Assembly: GCA_958450325.1 (NCBI GenBank)
Contig: OY288261.1
Span: forward strand, 10,011,113-10,075,112
Length of the DNA: 64,000 nucleotides
Reading direction: 5' to 3'
Source of the DNA: Agrostemma githago
Taxonomy: Eukaryota > Streptophyta > Magnoliopsida > Caryophyllales > Caryophyllaceae
In this document: piece after piece, positions 20,182 to 32,571 of the stretch
How positions within the stretch are numbered: the first letter of the stretch is position 1
Layout: every line of letters begins with the position of its first letter
The notes under the pieces: generated by a model
The model's database searches: none
Told to the model about the DNA's origin: nothing
What the model saw: only the letters and a program-made list of their open reading frames with translations
Translations under genes and position numbers: made by a program

Positions 20182-23100
20182 ATGGCGACTTTAAGGATGT
20201 TTTTCTCTGTCGTTTTTACTCTGTTTTTCATGGTAAATTTATTTGGAGAGGTTATTTCAAGGGAGAATGCAACAGTGGGGAGACTGTTAGAGGTGAAGAA
20301 ATCATTTGTTAGTGACCCAAATGGAGTTCTCACAAACTGGGCTGTCTCAAACCCGGATTTCTGCAAATGGGTAGGAGTCACATGTGACTCGGACCGAGTT
20401 GTAGTGAGTCTAAACCTGTCCGGGTCATCACTCAGTGGGTCAATCTCACCTTCACTCGGCCACTTACGCCAACTACTCCACCTTGATCTTTCTAACAACC
20501 ACTTATCTGGGCCCATCCCAACTGCTATCTCTAACCTCACCTCTTTGGAATCTTTGCTCCTTTTTTCCAACCAACTCGGCGGGGAGGTGCCGAGTCAGCT
20601 CGGCTCACTCGCGAGTCTCCGAGTCCTGAGAATCGGCGACAATGGGTTTGTCGGGGGTATACCTTCCTCTTTTGGGAAACTTTCTAATTTGGTCACTCTT
20701 GGTTTAGCCTCCTGCAGACTAAGTGGGTCTATACCCGCTGAGTTAGGAGAACTTGGTAAACTTGAGAACTTGGTTTTACAAGACAATAATTTGGTGGGTC
20801 GTATTCCGGTTGAGCTCTCAAATTGTACACAACTCACTGTTTTTACTGCTGCAGTAAATATGCTGGAAGGTAGTATTCCTTCACAGTTTAGTGAGTTGCA
20901 AAATCTGCAAACTTTGAATCTTGCTAATAACACTTTGTCTGGTGAAATTCCATTGGTAATTGCTGAAATGGGTCAGCTGGTTTATCTCAATTTGATGGGG
21001 AATCAGCTGACGGGTCGAATTCCCAAGTCCTTGGCAAAGCTGGGTAATCTCCAAACTCTCGATTTGTCGATGAACAGGCTTACAGGAGGCATACCTGATG
21101 AGGTCGCCCAATTGGGTTCGCTTGTTTCCTTAGTTTTATCGAGTAATAGGCTCACGGGTGGCGTGCCAGCTAGTATCTGCTCCAATGCAACAACGACTAG
21201 CCTCCAAGACTTGTATCTTTCTGATGCTCAGCTTTCGGGCGAGATTCCTAAAGAGATTGGGAACTGTGTGTCGCTCAAGAGTCTTGATTTGTCGAATAAT
21301 ACTCTTGATGGGTCTATACCCGTCGAGCTGTATGATCTGGTTGAACTCACTGATCTTTATCTGTACAACAACAGTTTGAGTGGTACATTGTCACCATTGA
21401 TTGGTAATTTGAGGAATTTGCAGACTTTGGCAATCTATCAGAATAGGTTTGTGGGAAGTTTGCCTAAGGAGATTGGTAGGTTGAGTGAACTTGAAGTTAT
21501 ATACATATACGAGAACCAATTTTCAGGCGAAATTCCTGGTGAAATTGGCAACTGCTCCAGCTTGCAAATGCTAGATTTCTTTGGGAATCGCTTCACTGGA
21601 AATTTGCCATCTTCCATTGGATTGCTCCAGGAATTAAATTTCCTTCACCTCAGACAAAATGATTTTGTGGGTGGAATTCCCGCAAGTTTAGGCAACTGTC
21701 AGCAGTTGACAATCCTTGATTTGGCCGACAATCGCCTTTCTGGTGGAATTCCGCCCACATTTGGTAGCCTGCTGTCTCTGGAGCAGTTGATGCTCTACAA
21801 TAACTCCTTGGAAGGTAACATCCCCGATGAACTTAAAAGGGTTTCCAACTTAACAAGAGTCAATCTTTCCCACAACAAGTTGAATGGTAGCATTGCTCCC
21901 TTGTGTAGTTCAACCTCATTTCTGTCATTTGATGTGACAGACAATGAATTTGATAATGAAATTCCTCCTCATTTGGGAAGTTCCCCTTTGCTCGAAAGGT
22001 TAAGATTGGGAAACAACCATTTCACCGGGGAAATTCCTCGCACTCTCGGGTTCTTACACGAACTGTCCTTGTTAGATCTTTCAGGGAATTTGCTCTCGGG
22101 TTCATTACCATTTGAACTGTCCTTGTGTAAGAAACTATCTCATGTCGATTTAAACGGAAACAATCTCTCTGGCAAAATTCCAACCTGGTTCGGGAGTTTA
22201 CCTCAGTTAGGAGAACTCAAACTGTCCTCTAACTCTTTTGATGGTCCTCTACCTCCCGAGTTATTCAATTGCTCAAAATTACTGGTCCTTTCCCTTGATG
22301 ATAATCAGTTGAATGGCACTCTTCCTGAACAAGTTGGCGAACTTTCTTCTTTGAATGTTCTGAACCTGAGTAAAAACAGGTTTTCCGGTACAATTCCCTC
22401 ATCCATAGGCAAACTAGGCAAACTCTATGAGCTTCGGTTGTCACAAAATTTCCTCGAGGGTGAAATACCCCTTGAGATATCACAGCTTCAGAATCTCCAG
22501 AGTATGCTAGACCTTAGTTTCAACAATTTTACCGGAAAAATTCCACCCCAAATCGGAATGCTTACAAAGCTTGAAGGTCTCAGTTTATCTCACAATGAGC
22601 TTACGGGTGGGGTCCCTCCCCAAATTGGCGAAATGCGCAGTTTGGGTATGCTAAACCTCTCATACAACCACCTTGAAGGGAAACTTGATAACAAGCTTAC
22701 TCGGTGGCCAGCTAGCTCTTTTGCAGGGAATTCATTTACATGTGGTGGGCCCCTTCAACGTTGCAGCGCCATCAGTCCCCGACAGCATAAGAAAACAACT
22801 GAAACCTTGATACTCTCATCGCTACTCACCATCATCGCCACTGTGGCGATACTGCTTGGAATGGCCTTCTGCTTCAGGCGGAGGAGGAGAGACGTCCTCA
22901 AGAGAGCCAGTGAAGTGGGGACCACATCTTACACGAGCTCATCAAACACGAATCGCCACCTGCTCAAATCCAAATCACCCGCAGGAAAGAGGACAGAGTT
23001 CCGATGGGACGACATCATGGAAGCAACAAAGAATCTAGACGATGCATTCATAATTGGGTCGGGTGGGTCTGGGACAGTCTACAAAGCGGTTTTGGGATAT

Positions 23101-24135
23101 GGGGAGACGGTCGCAGTGAAGAAAATCCCGTGGAAAGATGATGTTATGTTGGATAAAAGCTTTGCTAGAGAGATTAAAACCCTTGGGAGAATAAGACACA
23201 GGCATTTGGTGAAGCTAATTGGGTACTGCAGCAGTAACAAAGGTGGCTCAAATCTACTGATTTATGATTATATGGAGAATGGAAGTGTTTGGGACTGGCT
23301 TCATGGTCAAGACAAACATAACTCCAAGGACGGGCCTGGGAAGAAGGGACTCGACTGGGAGACTAGGATAAAGATAGCCGTTGGGTTAGCCCAAGGGGTT
23401 GAATACCTGCACCATGATTGTGTCCCAAAGATCATTCATAGAGACATTAAATCAAGCAATCTATTACTTGATTCCGATATGGAAGCTCACCTTGGAGATT
23501 TCGGGTTGGCAAAGCAGGTTCATAACAATTACGACTCCCTGAATGACACCGAATCAACGACTTGGTTTGCTGGATCTTTCGGGTACATTGCTCCAGGTAC
23601 TTCTTGTTCATCGATGCCTCTTCTTATCTTCTTCATTTATTAACTACTCCTTACACATGATTTTATTGCAACAATTGACAGATGTTTTAGGCACTATTAA
23701 CTTGGCCGTGCTATAGTTTTGGTTTACATTATGCCCTGTAGTAGAGACATCAATCAAACTAATGTTCGGTATGTGTTGTGGCGAACAGAGTACGCTTACA
23801 CTACGAAGGCAACCGAGAAGAGCGATGTCTACAGCTTGGGGATTGTACTGATGGAACTTGTTAGCGGGAAAATGCCGACAGATACAAGCTTCGGCACAGA
23901 TATGGACATGGTGAGGTGGGTGGAAACTCATATCGAAATGCAGACGTTGGAAAGGGAGGAACTTGTCGATGTGACATTAAAGCCTCTTCTCCCTAACGAA
24001 GAAAACGCTGCATTCCAGGTCCTGGAAATAGCTCTCCAGTGCACCAAGACACATCCTGCTGAAAGACCAACTTCACGCCAAATCTGTGATCAACTTCTGC
24101 AAATCTATAGAAATAGAGGCCCAATGCTTCTGTGA
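20182..24135 (+). CDS. GSO1/GSO2-like: LRR receptor-like serine/threonine kinase, GSO1/GSO2 (GASSHO) family
   Basis: Exon 1 is 20182-23596 and exon 2 is 23789-24135; the intron (23597-23788, 192 bp) has GT-AG ends and splits P-E-Y of the activation-segment APE motif. The product is 1253 residues, close to the ~1250 of Arabidopsis GSO1/GSO2. Order: signal peptide (~1-26), LRR N-cap with CKWVGVTC, about 30 plant-type LRRs (LxLSxNxLSGxIP), transmembrane helix (~874-897) followed by RRRRR, and a kinase domain. Kinase residues are present: GSGGSG (959-964), VAVKK lysine (~980), HRDIKSSN (~1086), DFG (~1106) and GYIAPEY. GSO receptors bind sulfated CIF/TWS1 peptides and control Casparian strip and embryonic cuticle integrity. 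No lesion was seen. Intron retention would stop translation at 23641-23643, removing the kinase C-lobe. Confidence 0.93.
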
Positions 24136-24196
24136 ACTGAGTGAGATTAGAATTTGTGAATGAGCTTGTCAAGTACGTCGTACAATCTGCCACTAT

Positions 24197-24312
24197 TTCT
24201 GTTTAGGATTTCGCAAGATAACGGTGACGGAATGATTTATAAATATCTGTAACTGTTTCTGTTTAGGGTTTTGCAAGACAACAGTGACGGAACGATTTAT
24301 CAATATCATAGT
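24197..24312 (+). repeat. Two tandem ~60-bp units in the 3' region of the kinase gene
   Basis: Both units contain TTTCTGTTTAGG, a CGCAAGA/TGCAAGA word and GTGACGGAA-GATTTAT. They lie within about 180 bp after the stop codon, so are probably in the 3' untranslated region. Confidence 0.7.
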
Positions 24313-24935
24313 ACCCCTCAAGTTTCGCAACATATGGTAAAAATCAGTTATGTTGGCTGATGCAGTAGAATCATATGGCATGAGCACTGGACAATGACTT
24401 ATTTATAAAGACTGCAAACGAGTAGCATGTACAAATAAACCGCAGAAGGCAAGGATAAAAATTACTCGTACCTGCTAGTGCAATCAGTAAAAAATCATCT
24501 AGGTCCAATTGTAGTTCTCATGACTTCGATGTCTACCATATCGTAATATATTTGTTGATCAGCCGTGTCCGGTGGAATATACACTGATTGCCAACCAATC
24601 AACCTTGTCGATCAAATATCGGTCGCAAAACAACCAAATGTTGGTTTACTAGTACAGTAAAAATGCGTTTGCACAAATAAATTAGATGGGAATAAGTGAG
24701 TAACCAAAAGACCGTTAAACATCTTATTGTCTACAGCTTTGAACATCCTATATCTGCTGAATATGTGAAGATCTTCATCATTATTAAAAAAAGTTTGGAA
24801 GTAGCCAAATATCACAAAGTTTCATATGGATACAAGGAAGAGGAAACCGTTCAAAAAAGGAAATGCAGCTCTTAACAAACAGGGTTTACTTAACGCATCC
24901 CACATAAGCATCATCGTCTTTTACTCAAAAGCAAG

Positions 24936-27900
24936 CTACTCGTCTTCATCTGCATCGAAAAAACAAGAATAAAATAAGCAATTCATTTAATAAGAAAGCA
25001 TGTATTAGCTGAATGATGTATCTGCTTCCTAATCCTATTGGTATATTAAATTAAGCTATCTTATGTATCTTTCTCCATACAAAGAATAAAGCAATCGTTG
25101 AACTACAACAGAAACAAAACAGAAGAAAACAAAGGGAAGAAGAAACAAAAGATATTAGACCTAAAAAGTCAAGGGTGTCAGCAACAAGCTAACAACATTG
25201 CAATGCTAAACAATTTAATGATTGAGTAGTGGTTCTCAGATAGTTGTCTTCCTAATCCATGATAAATTTCATCCTCTATCAAACATACTGTATAAAATAT
25301 ATACAAGTCATCCACATCAAACACACTAAACATTGCCAAGATGCACATATCTAATGTCATCTGATTTCTATAAGTATATAGTGCGTGAAGGAGTAGTTAT
25401 CTAAGCTACTACTCCGTATAAGCCATCCTCACAAGCACACTGATCTAGGGTTTGACTGTTTCCACAAGACTATAACCAACGATGAAGGATTAATTGTAGA
25501 CATTGTATTAAATCTCCATTTGATAATCAATCTCAAAATTGGCCAGATGGCTCGATCTCCATTGTAGGATCTTCAATTGCGGCCAATACCTCTTGAAAAC
25601 ACCGATAAGATAACCTTTAAAACATATACTCTTTCCGTCTCGGTCATTTGTTTTACAAGAGGTATTGGCCGCATTTGAAGATTATAAGATATATATGAGT
25701 GTGTACCTATATACATACTCTATATATAGGGGTGAGATCCAGTGCGAACTAAGTTACGGTACGAACCGTACTAACACTTCAGTTGCAGTTTTTTCTACTA
25801 AACCATTAATAAGTGTAACTAGGTCATTAATAAGTGTATGTACTACCACCAACATCGACTGACACCCCACACTACCACCACCACAACTTCGTAATCTTAC
25901 CACATTAGCACCATCTCTACAACCACCATTACTCCGACAACCAAAAACAACAGTGCACCATCTTATCATCATCGCGGATCAGATACAACATTAGAGTGTA
26001 AATATATAGATTCTTTTGTCGGTATTTTGGCAAAAATTTACAACATTACACCGAAAAGTTAGAGTGAGTTCACCTACCTACTTAGTTTTTCAAATTCATT
26101 TGTTGATTTTTGTAGATCTAAGAAATTCAAAATGAAGTCTAGAAATTTGAGGGAAAAACACATGCACGATTTACGAAGTACACGCATAGTCGGAAATGAG
26201 ACCACTATCGTCGATGTGCGTCATGATGGCCGCCATCGGTAGATGTTTGCGAGAAGAATGGGGAAGATGATGATTTTGGCAGTTGAGGTGTCAATTGAAA
26301 ACATGTCGGCGTCGAAGGTGGGTAGTTGTGGCCGGTAGTAGAGGTAGGTTACTTCATAGATCTACATAAGGCATTACTTTTTCTATCCGACGCCTCTTAT
26401 TTATTATAGGTTCGTACGAGATCCTGATTCTATGTGTGTGTAACCATTTTGGAGGTACAATTTCATTATCTTCTTGTCTTTATTAATATTCGTAATTACC
26501 CTTTACTTATTCCATTAACCCTCTATGACCTTGAAGTATTTGTATTTGAATGTATGTCTGTAGTTTTGTAATTCTACTCAAATCGCAAAATATTTCTATT
26601 TCAAAAATAAGACAGCTCGTATTGAATAAATACATACTCCACATAGAATAGAAAGAGACCAGTTTAAACTCAAGACAGTCCCAAATGAGATTTTACAAAG
26701 CAGTAACACTACAGTTTAAAAAACAGGGACTTGCTTTTTTGGCAGAAATGAGCAGAATCAAGCTCACTTTAATATCGCAATACAAGACACACAGCCTCAC
26801 AGCCTCACATACGTGAATCACTCAATCTTCTTATGTCATGTGTTACTATGGCGAGATTTCAATTTTGGGCTTATGCCTGTGTCAAACACACCAATTAACG
26901 ACATGGGTTTGGATTCTTAGTGCAACACTTACCATTGTTAGCAACCCACACTTCTCAGACAGATTGAGAGACATGCATGACAAAACTAAGAGGGAGCACG
27001 CATACATGAAGCATATCGCCTTATGTGTAAAACATCTTTCTGTTTCACTTTTTAAACTTCAATGATTTCACATGTTTAAATAATTTCTGATTTGAAGATG
27101 TGTCTCCTTTTATCCATATCCTTACAATAGGACAGGTACCCATGTCTCAAAGTATGAGTCATGCTGATTCCAACACTTGGGTACTACATCTGTACTTATT
27201 GTGAGTAACCTAGCTTATGTCCTTTATATTCACGGCTAAAAAATCAACAAATGAAACACACATCCTATTTTAATCAACGCAGTTTGAACTTTAAGAACAT
27301 GGCAATCCTACAACCCATTGACAGCTCCCAATAGCAATTAGCAATTAGATACCAGTCATCTCCTATATGAGCTCTGAGAATAGTACTACGCAAATGATTT
27401 TTTGTAAAGAAACACGAATTACATCTATTAGATCACAAGCTAAAAGTATAAACCTATTAGATCTTTTACAACCAGAAATGAAAACTGTGTATATGAAGTT
27501 TTTTATTTTATTTTAATGTTTTTCTGGTGTTGATTTAGAAAATGAAATCAGAGTGAGAATAGGCATGTGGTGTTTGAGCTTTCCATTCATGTGTAGTAGT
27601 GAGACTATCACATTGTTTCACCCATTTCAATGCCACACACGCAAACCACCATGCTCTCCAAACAATATAAAGACATTGGAACCACTTCATGTAAGCACAA
27701 TGATCAGATATATAAAAGACACTACACTTCAGGTTTAGGCTTTAAATAGACCACAAGGAAAAGAAAAAAAAAAGGTTCATATTCATTTTTCATAGCCAAC
27801 AAAATGAAGTTATAAAGTTGAATAATTTCTCGATACTTTGGTTGGTTGCTCACTAGCATGTGATGTCCTTCCCAAGCCCCACAACCAAACAAAAGCACAA

Positions 27901-29487
27901 TAGGGAAAGAGATGAACACCCCTGCATCGCAAGCTAAAAGTAAACCTTTTCATTTTCATTCTTCACTTTAAGCAGTCGCAACTGTCCTAAAACAGACCTT
28001 ATTCTTTGCCACTGATATCATTCTCTTTTACACGATAATCAGTATCACATCCCCCAACCTTAGTTTGAGGACTGAGGCCATGCAGTTGCAAGGCAACAAG
28101 GCGAAGGCAGAGCATTTCTGACACGAAGCACACTGAGTGAACATGTATTTTAGAATAAAATAGTCCCTTTTTGGCTTTTAAAGAGAGTTAAGGTGTATGT
28201 ACAAGTAGAAATGAAGATGGAGGAGGAGGAGGAAGAGAAGGGTAAAATCAAAGATTTTAAATCAAAAAAAAAACTATGGACTTGTGTCGTAATGCGCCTC
28301 CGAGTACGGCTCACTAGTTGAGGATCGTGCGCCTAACATGCCTTAGAAGTGCCTTTTGGACCTTGTATCGACTCAATGACCTTATGCCTAGACGCGGTTC
28401 AGGCGCAATTTTTTAAACTAAGCCCCAGCTAAACACCCGACATGAAACCGTGATTGTCTAATGTAGTAGAATTTAGTGAGTTGTTAAGAAGACTTTCAGT
28501 TAATTTGATTAGAACTTTAGGAGGAAAGGAGAGGCTTGCCGTATAAGGGAGCATGGAAAGTAGAACACAACATAGAGTTACAGTTACTTTCCATCCCAAT
28601 TCGTACAATGCCTGAAAGATATTAATTTACCTTTTTAGAGCTTTCAACCTACAAAATAACTCAATAGAACATTTTTAGTTTGAAAAGGCGGGCCTAGGCG
28701 TGAGGCGAGATACGGCGCAGTCCAAAACGCATCAGTGGCTTGGGGCCAGGTAATGTCCAAAAGGCAACTTGAGGTAAAGCCTTGATGTGAGGTGTGAGGC
28801 ACAGTTGAGGCGTGCGTAATAAACCCAAGGTATGTTTTCAAAAGTGCAAGGGTACCACATAGAAAAAAAGGGATACCATATAGAAAATCCTGGAGATACT
28901 CTCTAGTACATAGCCATGTATAACAGGAACAACAAGTATCATAGAAGAACACCTGCCAAAAGGCGAGAGTGAGCAGAGCAATGTGCAGTATAGATGGGGT
29001 TTTGGGTGCTACTTGGGAAATAAACATCAATGATGACTGCGAACAAAGAGTAAGAATCTGATGCAGTTGCAGTTGCAGTTGCAGGAACCCTTAAACCTAA
29101 CCTAGGGGTAATGAATGTATAACTAACTACTCACAAATCACAAACAATCAAGTGCAGAAGAAATGAAAAGAGAATGATACCCATATAACGGCGTTCATTA
29201 GCGGCTTTAGCTTTGTCAAGCATCTTATCAAGGTCTTCTTGAAGCTTACCATCCCATTTCACTAGCTGATTTACGAAAACCGCTCCGATTCCCATCCCCA
29301 ATACATGCTCCCATGGATCTGTGATAAATCATCATCATCAAAATTCCATACAAAATAAAAGGATCAAATCTAAAGAAGAAAATAAAATGAACATACGGCG
29401 CATATAAGGGAGTTTGCGGAGAGCATTAGAGTACATCTGCGTGCCCAGCCCTAGAAGAGCTCCGATCATCGTCGCACTCCACGCCAT
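24936..29487 (-). CDS. Three-exon gene for an 80-residue membrane-type protein
   Basis: Minus-strand exons are 29487-29397, 29318-29181 and 24949-24936; all junctions are GT-AG and keep the frame. The product starts MAWSATMIGALLGLG, has PWEHVLGMGIGAVFVNQ (a second hydrophobic segment), a charged helix (DGKLQEDLDKMLDKAKAAN) and an acidic end (DEDE). Two short hydrophobic stretches plus a charged tail fit a small organelle-membrane protein. I believe related short plant proteins exist and may be mitochondrial complex I accessory subunits, but I cannot confirm that. Intron 2 is 4231 bp and full of transposon debris. The gene converges on the kinase gene, their stops 800 bp apart. A CT repeat lies just upstream of the ATG. 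Confidence 0.65.
25569..25682. repeat. Short inverted repeat with Stowaway-like phrase
   Basis: Arms of about 27 bp (25569-25595 and 25656-25682), including GCGGCCAATACCTCTTG and its complement, flank a loop with CTTTCCGTCTCGGTCATTTG. That phrase resembles Stowaway ends. It is probably a rearranged MITE end inside intron 2 of the 80-residue gene. Confidence 0.5.
25731..26429. mobile_element. Candidate TIR element inside intron 2
   Basis: The left end AGGGGTGAGATCCAGTGCGAAC and the inverted right end AGAATCAGGATCTCGTACGAAC share about 14 of 22 bases, most clearly GATC and CGAAC. No clean target duplication or transposase was found, so family and exact limits are open. Confidence 0.35.
26430..29160. 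other. Intron 2 remainder, AT-rich, little recognised
   Basis: No coding frame is supported. Around 28270-28420 and 28685-28815, GCGCCT/GAGGCG-rich stretches (CTAGGCGTGAGGCG and relatives) look like two ends of a degraded transposon. A GTTGCA hexamer repeat is at about 29063-29083. Confidence 0.4.
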
Positions 29488-29491
29488 TTTC

Positions 29492-29519
29492 GTCTTTCTC
29501 TCTCTCTCTCTCTCTTTCT
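29492..29519 (-). repeat. (CT)n / (GA)n repeat in the 5' leader of the 80-residue gene
   Basis: TCTCTCTCTCTCTCTC on the plus strand, so GA-rich in the transcript, beginning about 5 bases upstream of the ATG. GA/CT leaders are common in plant housekeeping genes. Confidence 0.8.
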
Positions 29520-29635
29520 TTCGCCGATTTTAGTATCAGCTTTGAGGCTCTTAATGCACAAGGTTTGATTGTGAATTCAGTCTAGTGTCTTGCCCCCTCG
29601 GTCTTCAAAATTGTGAGACATAGGAGGTGCCAATC

Positions 29636-30380
29636 GAGTCACTCGGATCGGGTTTGGGTCGAGTCAAGGCAGGTTGGGTTATTATCGGGTCGGGATATTT
29701 TCGGGTCACCTGATAAATTGGGTCACATTGGATTTAGGTCGGATCATTTTCGAGTCTAGTTAATACATGACATTAATTCAATATTTTCCAAATAAGTTTA
29801 ATTATTGATCATTATGGTTTAATTACTCGTAATTTGCTAGTATTACGTTAAATGTATCGAGTTATAACCTAAATCACTTTCATATGAATCAATTTTTAAA
29901 CTTAATAACTGTCTGATCATCAATCTTATTGAGTCGGGTTGGGTTCGAGTTCGGTTCGCCGGTCGTCGGATTATATCGGTTGACGGGTCACAAGCGAGTC
30001 GGGTTGAGTCGGTTTCGGCTCGTTAAATTTTCAGGTTCTATCCGGGTCGAGTCATTAAATTTTCAGGTTCTATCCGGGTCGGGTCATCAAATTTTCGGTT
30101 TGCCGGTCATCGGGTTATATCGGTTTGACGGGTCGGGTCAGCTTTTGTCAGCTCTAGTCGTCCATACTTCTCCGACCTATCCCATCAGTAAAACAAATAC
30201 TATGATAATCCTTTATGTGTCGGAGAATGTACGGAGGGACTAGGGATGACAATGGATCCGATCTAGATTCGCAAGATCCGGTCCGCATAGATCGGATATA
30301 GGTCCAAAAATATTGGAGCCGTTGGATATGAATCGGATCCGGATCCTGACAAATCATAACGGATTTGGATCTAGTTTAAC
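29636..30380. repeat. GGGTCGGGTC-rich degenerate repeat region
   Basis: GTCGGGT and CGGGTCG words recur throughout. A ~37-bp unit with AAATTTTCAGGTTC and TATCCGGGTCG is repeated in tandem at about 30023-30100. From 30250 it changes to GATCCGG-type words. No coding frame is supported. Confidence 0.55.
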
Positions 30381-30770
30381 GTATCTAGATAACCTGATCA
30401 TCAATGGAGCCATTGAATTCATGACAACGTAACTTGGTTATTGGTAATGGCGAGCCATTTAACTTTCCTTCCTGCTTTATAGTTAGTCAAGATATGTCTG
30501 TAGATCCAGAATAATCTTCTTGGTATTGGTCACTTGAGTTGAAGATATTTTCATCGTTTCAAGTAGCATATGAAGTGACGATAGACAGTGACGGACCCAG
30601 AGATTTACGAGAGGGGTTCACTTTTAATTTTTTTTTTTTGCAGATACTATAAAAAATTAATTAAAAATAGAAACTTATATGTTGTCACATAGACACATAA
30701 ATATGTAATTATAAATATTAAATAAAATTCAATTAAATTTTTTTGTAACTAACTTGAAATACACAAATTC

Positions 30771-31013
30771 TTGGGAGAGACGGTCTCTCAATAGTTTATT
30801 GAGAGACCACTCTTCAGTAGCACTCTATGTCTTATTCGTACCCTTAAATGACAACTTCGTTTTGTACCTGTTTTTATAAAAAGCGTACCCTCTTTACAAT
30901 TTGTATACTCTTCTATGTTAATCGTACCAACTTCTATTAGGTTTGGTACCACTATTACTTCCATTTGTACTTAGTCTCTCAGTAAAGTTAATGAGAGACC
31001 GTCTCTCAGGAGA
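30771..31013. mobile_element. MITE-like inverted repeat (GAGAGACGGTCTCTC ends)
   Basis: Left GAGAGACGGTCTCTCAATAG and the inverted right GAGAGACGGTCTCTCATTAA extend into TTATTGAGAGAC-type sequence, giving arms of about 37 bp and a 243-bp element. No clear target duplication was identified. Confidence 0.5.
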
Positions 31014-31498
31014 CCTACTCGAAATATGTCAAACAATATTGTATGAAATTTATAACTCAACTAAAGAAAAAATGGTAAACCAACCCATAAATATAAATAT
31101 CGAGTAACATGAAAAAAAAACCCCAAAATTAGGGTTCCACAATTGGGGATTAATATATTTAATTAACTGTAGTCGACATCAACGGACAAAACCCAAACAT
31201 TGACATTGAAAAATACCCGAAATACTCAAATACCTATAACCCAACTAAAGAATTAATGGTAAATTAACAAATAAATAACATTAAAAAAAAATCAAAATTA
31301 GGTTTCACTATTTGGAGTTATATTTAAATTAAATTACGTTCTCCATAATTGACAAAAACAAAACAAGACACAAAAATTGACACCAAAAAAGTACCCAAAA
31401 AGGCAAAAACAATCTAACTTTATAAGATTAGAATTTAAAATGATAATTGAGAAAAGTGATTTTTTAAATTAGGTTGAAAATGATAAAATGCAACATAT

Positions 31499-31670
31499 TG
31501 TTGTGAAAGAAAGAGAGAAGAGAAACTAGAGAGATAAGAGAATGAGAGAAATCAGAGAGATGTTTATTCATCTCATCAAGGGGCATATATATAGTACACG
31601 GTACATCTAGGGTTACATCATAATGGACTTATAAGGTCCGATGGACATCCACATATTATGTTTCATAACA
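31499..31670 (-). repeat. 3' LTR (minus orientation) of the LARD-like element
   Basis: On the minus strand it runs TGTTATGAAACATAAT to CTTTCACAACA. A TATATATA stretch lies near 31587-31594. Confidence 0.9.
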
Positions 31671-31682
31671 CTCCCCCTTGGA
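31671..31682 (-). promoter_or_regulatory. Polypurine tract of the LARD-like element
   Basis: Minus strand CCAAGGGGGAG directly before the 3' LTR start. Confidence 0.75.
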
Positions 31683-31704
31683 TGTACATCATTAAAGAAA
31701 ATGG

Positions 31705-32210
31705 CTCGTTAAAACCTTGACTAGAAAAACCCGGTGGGAAAACACTAGTGAAGGAAAAAGAGTACATAGATCTTCATACACGCATAACAGGCTTTCTCAT
31801 TAAAACCTTTCCATTGAAAACCCAGCGGGACAAAACCATGTCTTAGGAAAAAGAGTACACCGCGTGGTTACTCCCCCTGATAATTACACAACTTGAAATT
31901 TAATGAAAATAATTCATGTCTTCATGGAACTTCACGACGACGTTGAAATGGATTGTAGTAATTGACAAACTTGGTATCTTCAATCAATAGGAATCTTTGA
32001 TAAGTTCAGTATCATATTTCTTCGGAGCTTGCAATCTGGATATAGTCATTTATGACTTCTTGATGTATAACCAAATATGCATCTCGTCATTAAAATTATG
32101 ATGATCATAACTATAGCGTATTAACACGTCTATAGCGCTACCTCGTTAAAAACCTTGCTAGGAAAAACCCAATGGGACAAAAACCTAGTCGAAGGGAAAA
32201 AGAGTGTAGC
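31705..32210 (-). repeat. Three dispersed copies of a GGTTTT / GGGTTTT copia 3' motif
   Basis: At about 31710-31775, 31797-31858 and 32142-32208 the plus strand reads CGTTAAAACCTT, AAAAACCC, GGGA, AAAAAGAGT in the same order. On the minus strand this is CTTTTTCC, GGTTTTGTCCC, GGGTTTT, GGTTTT, a set I recognise from the 3' untranslated part of many plant copia elements. Confidence 0.65.
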
Positions 32211-32501
32211 TAACATCATTTCTCAACTGATTATCTTCAAGAGAATCAATCAATCCGATTTTATCTTAAATAATAATTGATCTTTCTTGTCATTGTATGG
32301 ATTGACATACTTATTGTAGCATTTCACTACATTATTTTCCAACTATTATGGCGCTTCTGGACCATAAAGTATTTTCACAGGACAATAAATTTAATCATGT
32401 ATGATTTCTCAAACTTCAAGCTGAGACAATGAAACCGTGCATTCACACCATATCACAAGCATGTTGAATGCTCTCATAGATACACTTACGTGTAGAGGTT
32501 C

Positions 32502-32502
<1 letters not shown>

Positions 32503-32570
<68 letters not shown>
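32503..32570. repeat. (TA)n microsatellite
   Basis: 68 bp of uninterrupted TA inside the LARD-like element. Confidence 0.95.

Positions 32571-32571
<1 letters not shown>

Noticed and set aside
20109..20570. 153-codon frame on the minus strand
   Set aside because: It overlaps the coding start of the receptor kinase in antisense and has no recognisable domain.
22856..23038. 60-codon frame within the kinase exon
   Set aside because: Out-of-frame shadow of the juxtamembrane coding region.
28644..29030. 128-codon minus-strand frame in intron 2 of the 80-residue gene
   Set aside because: It covers GAGGCG-rich transposon debris, has no domain, and splice signals of the flanking exons skip it.
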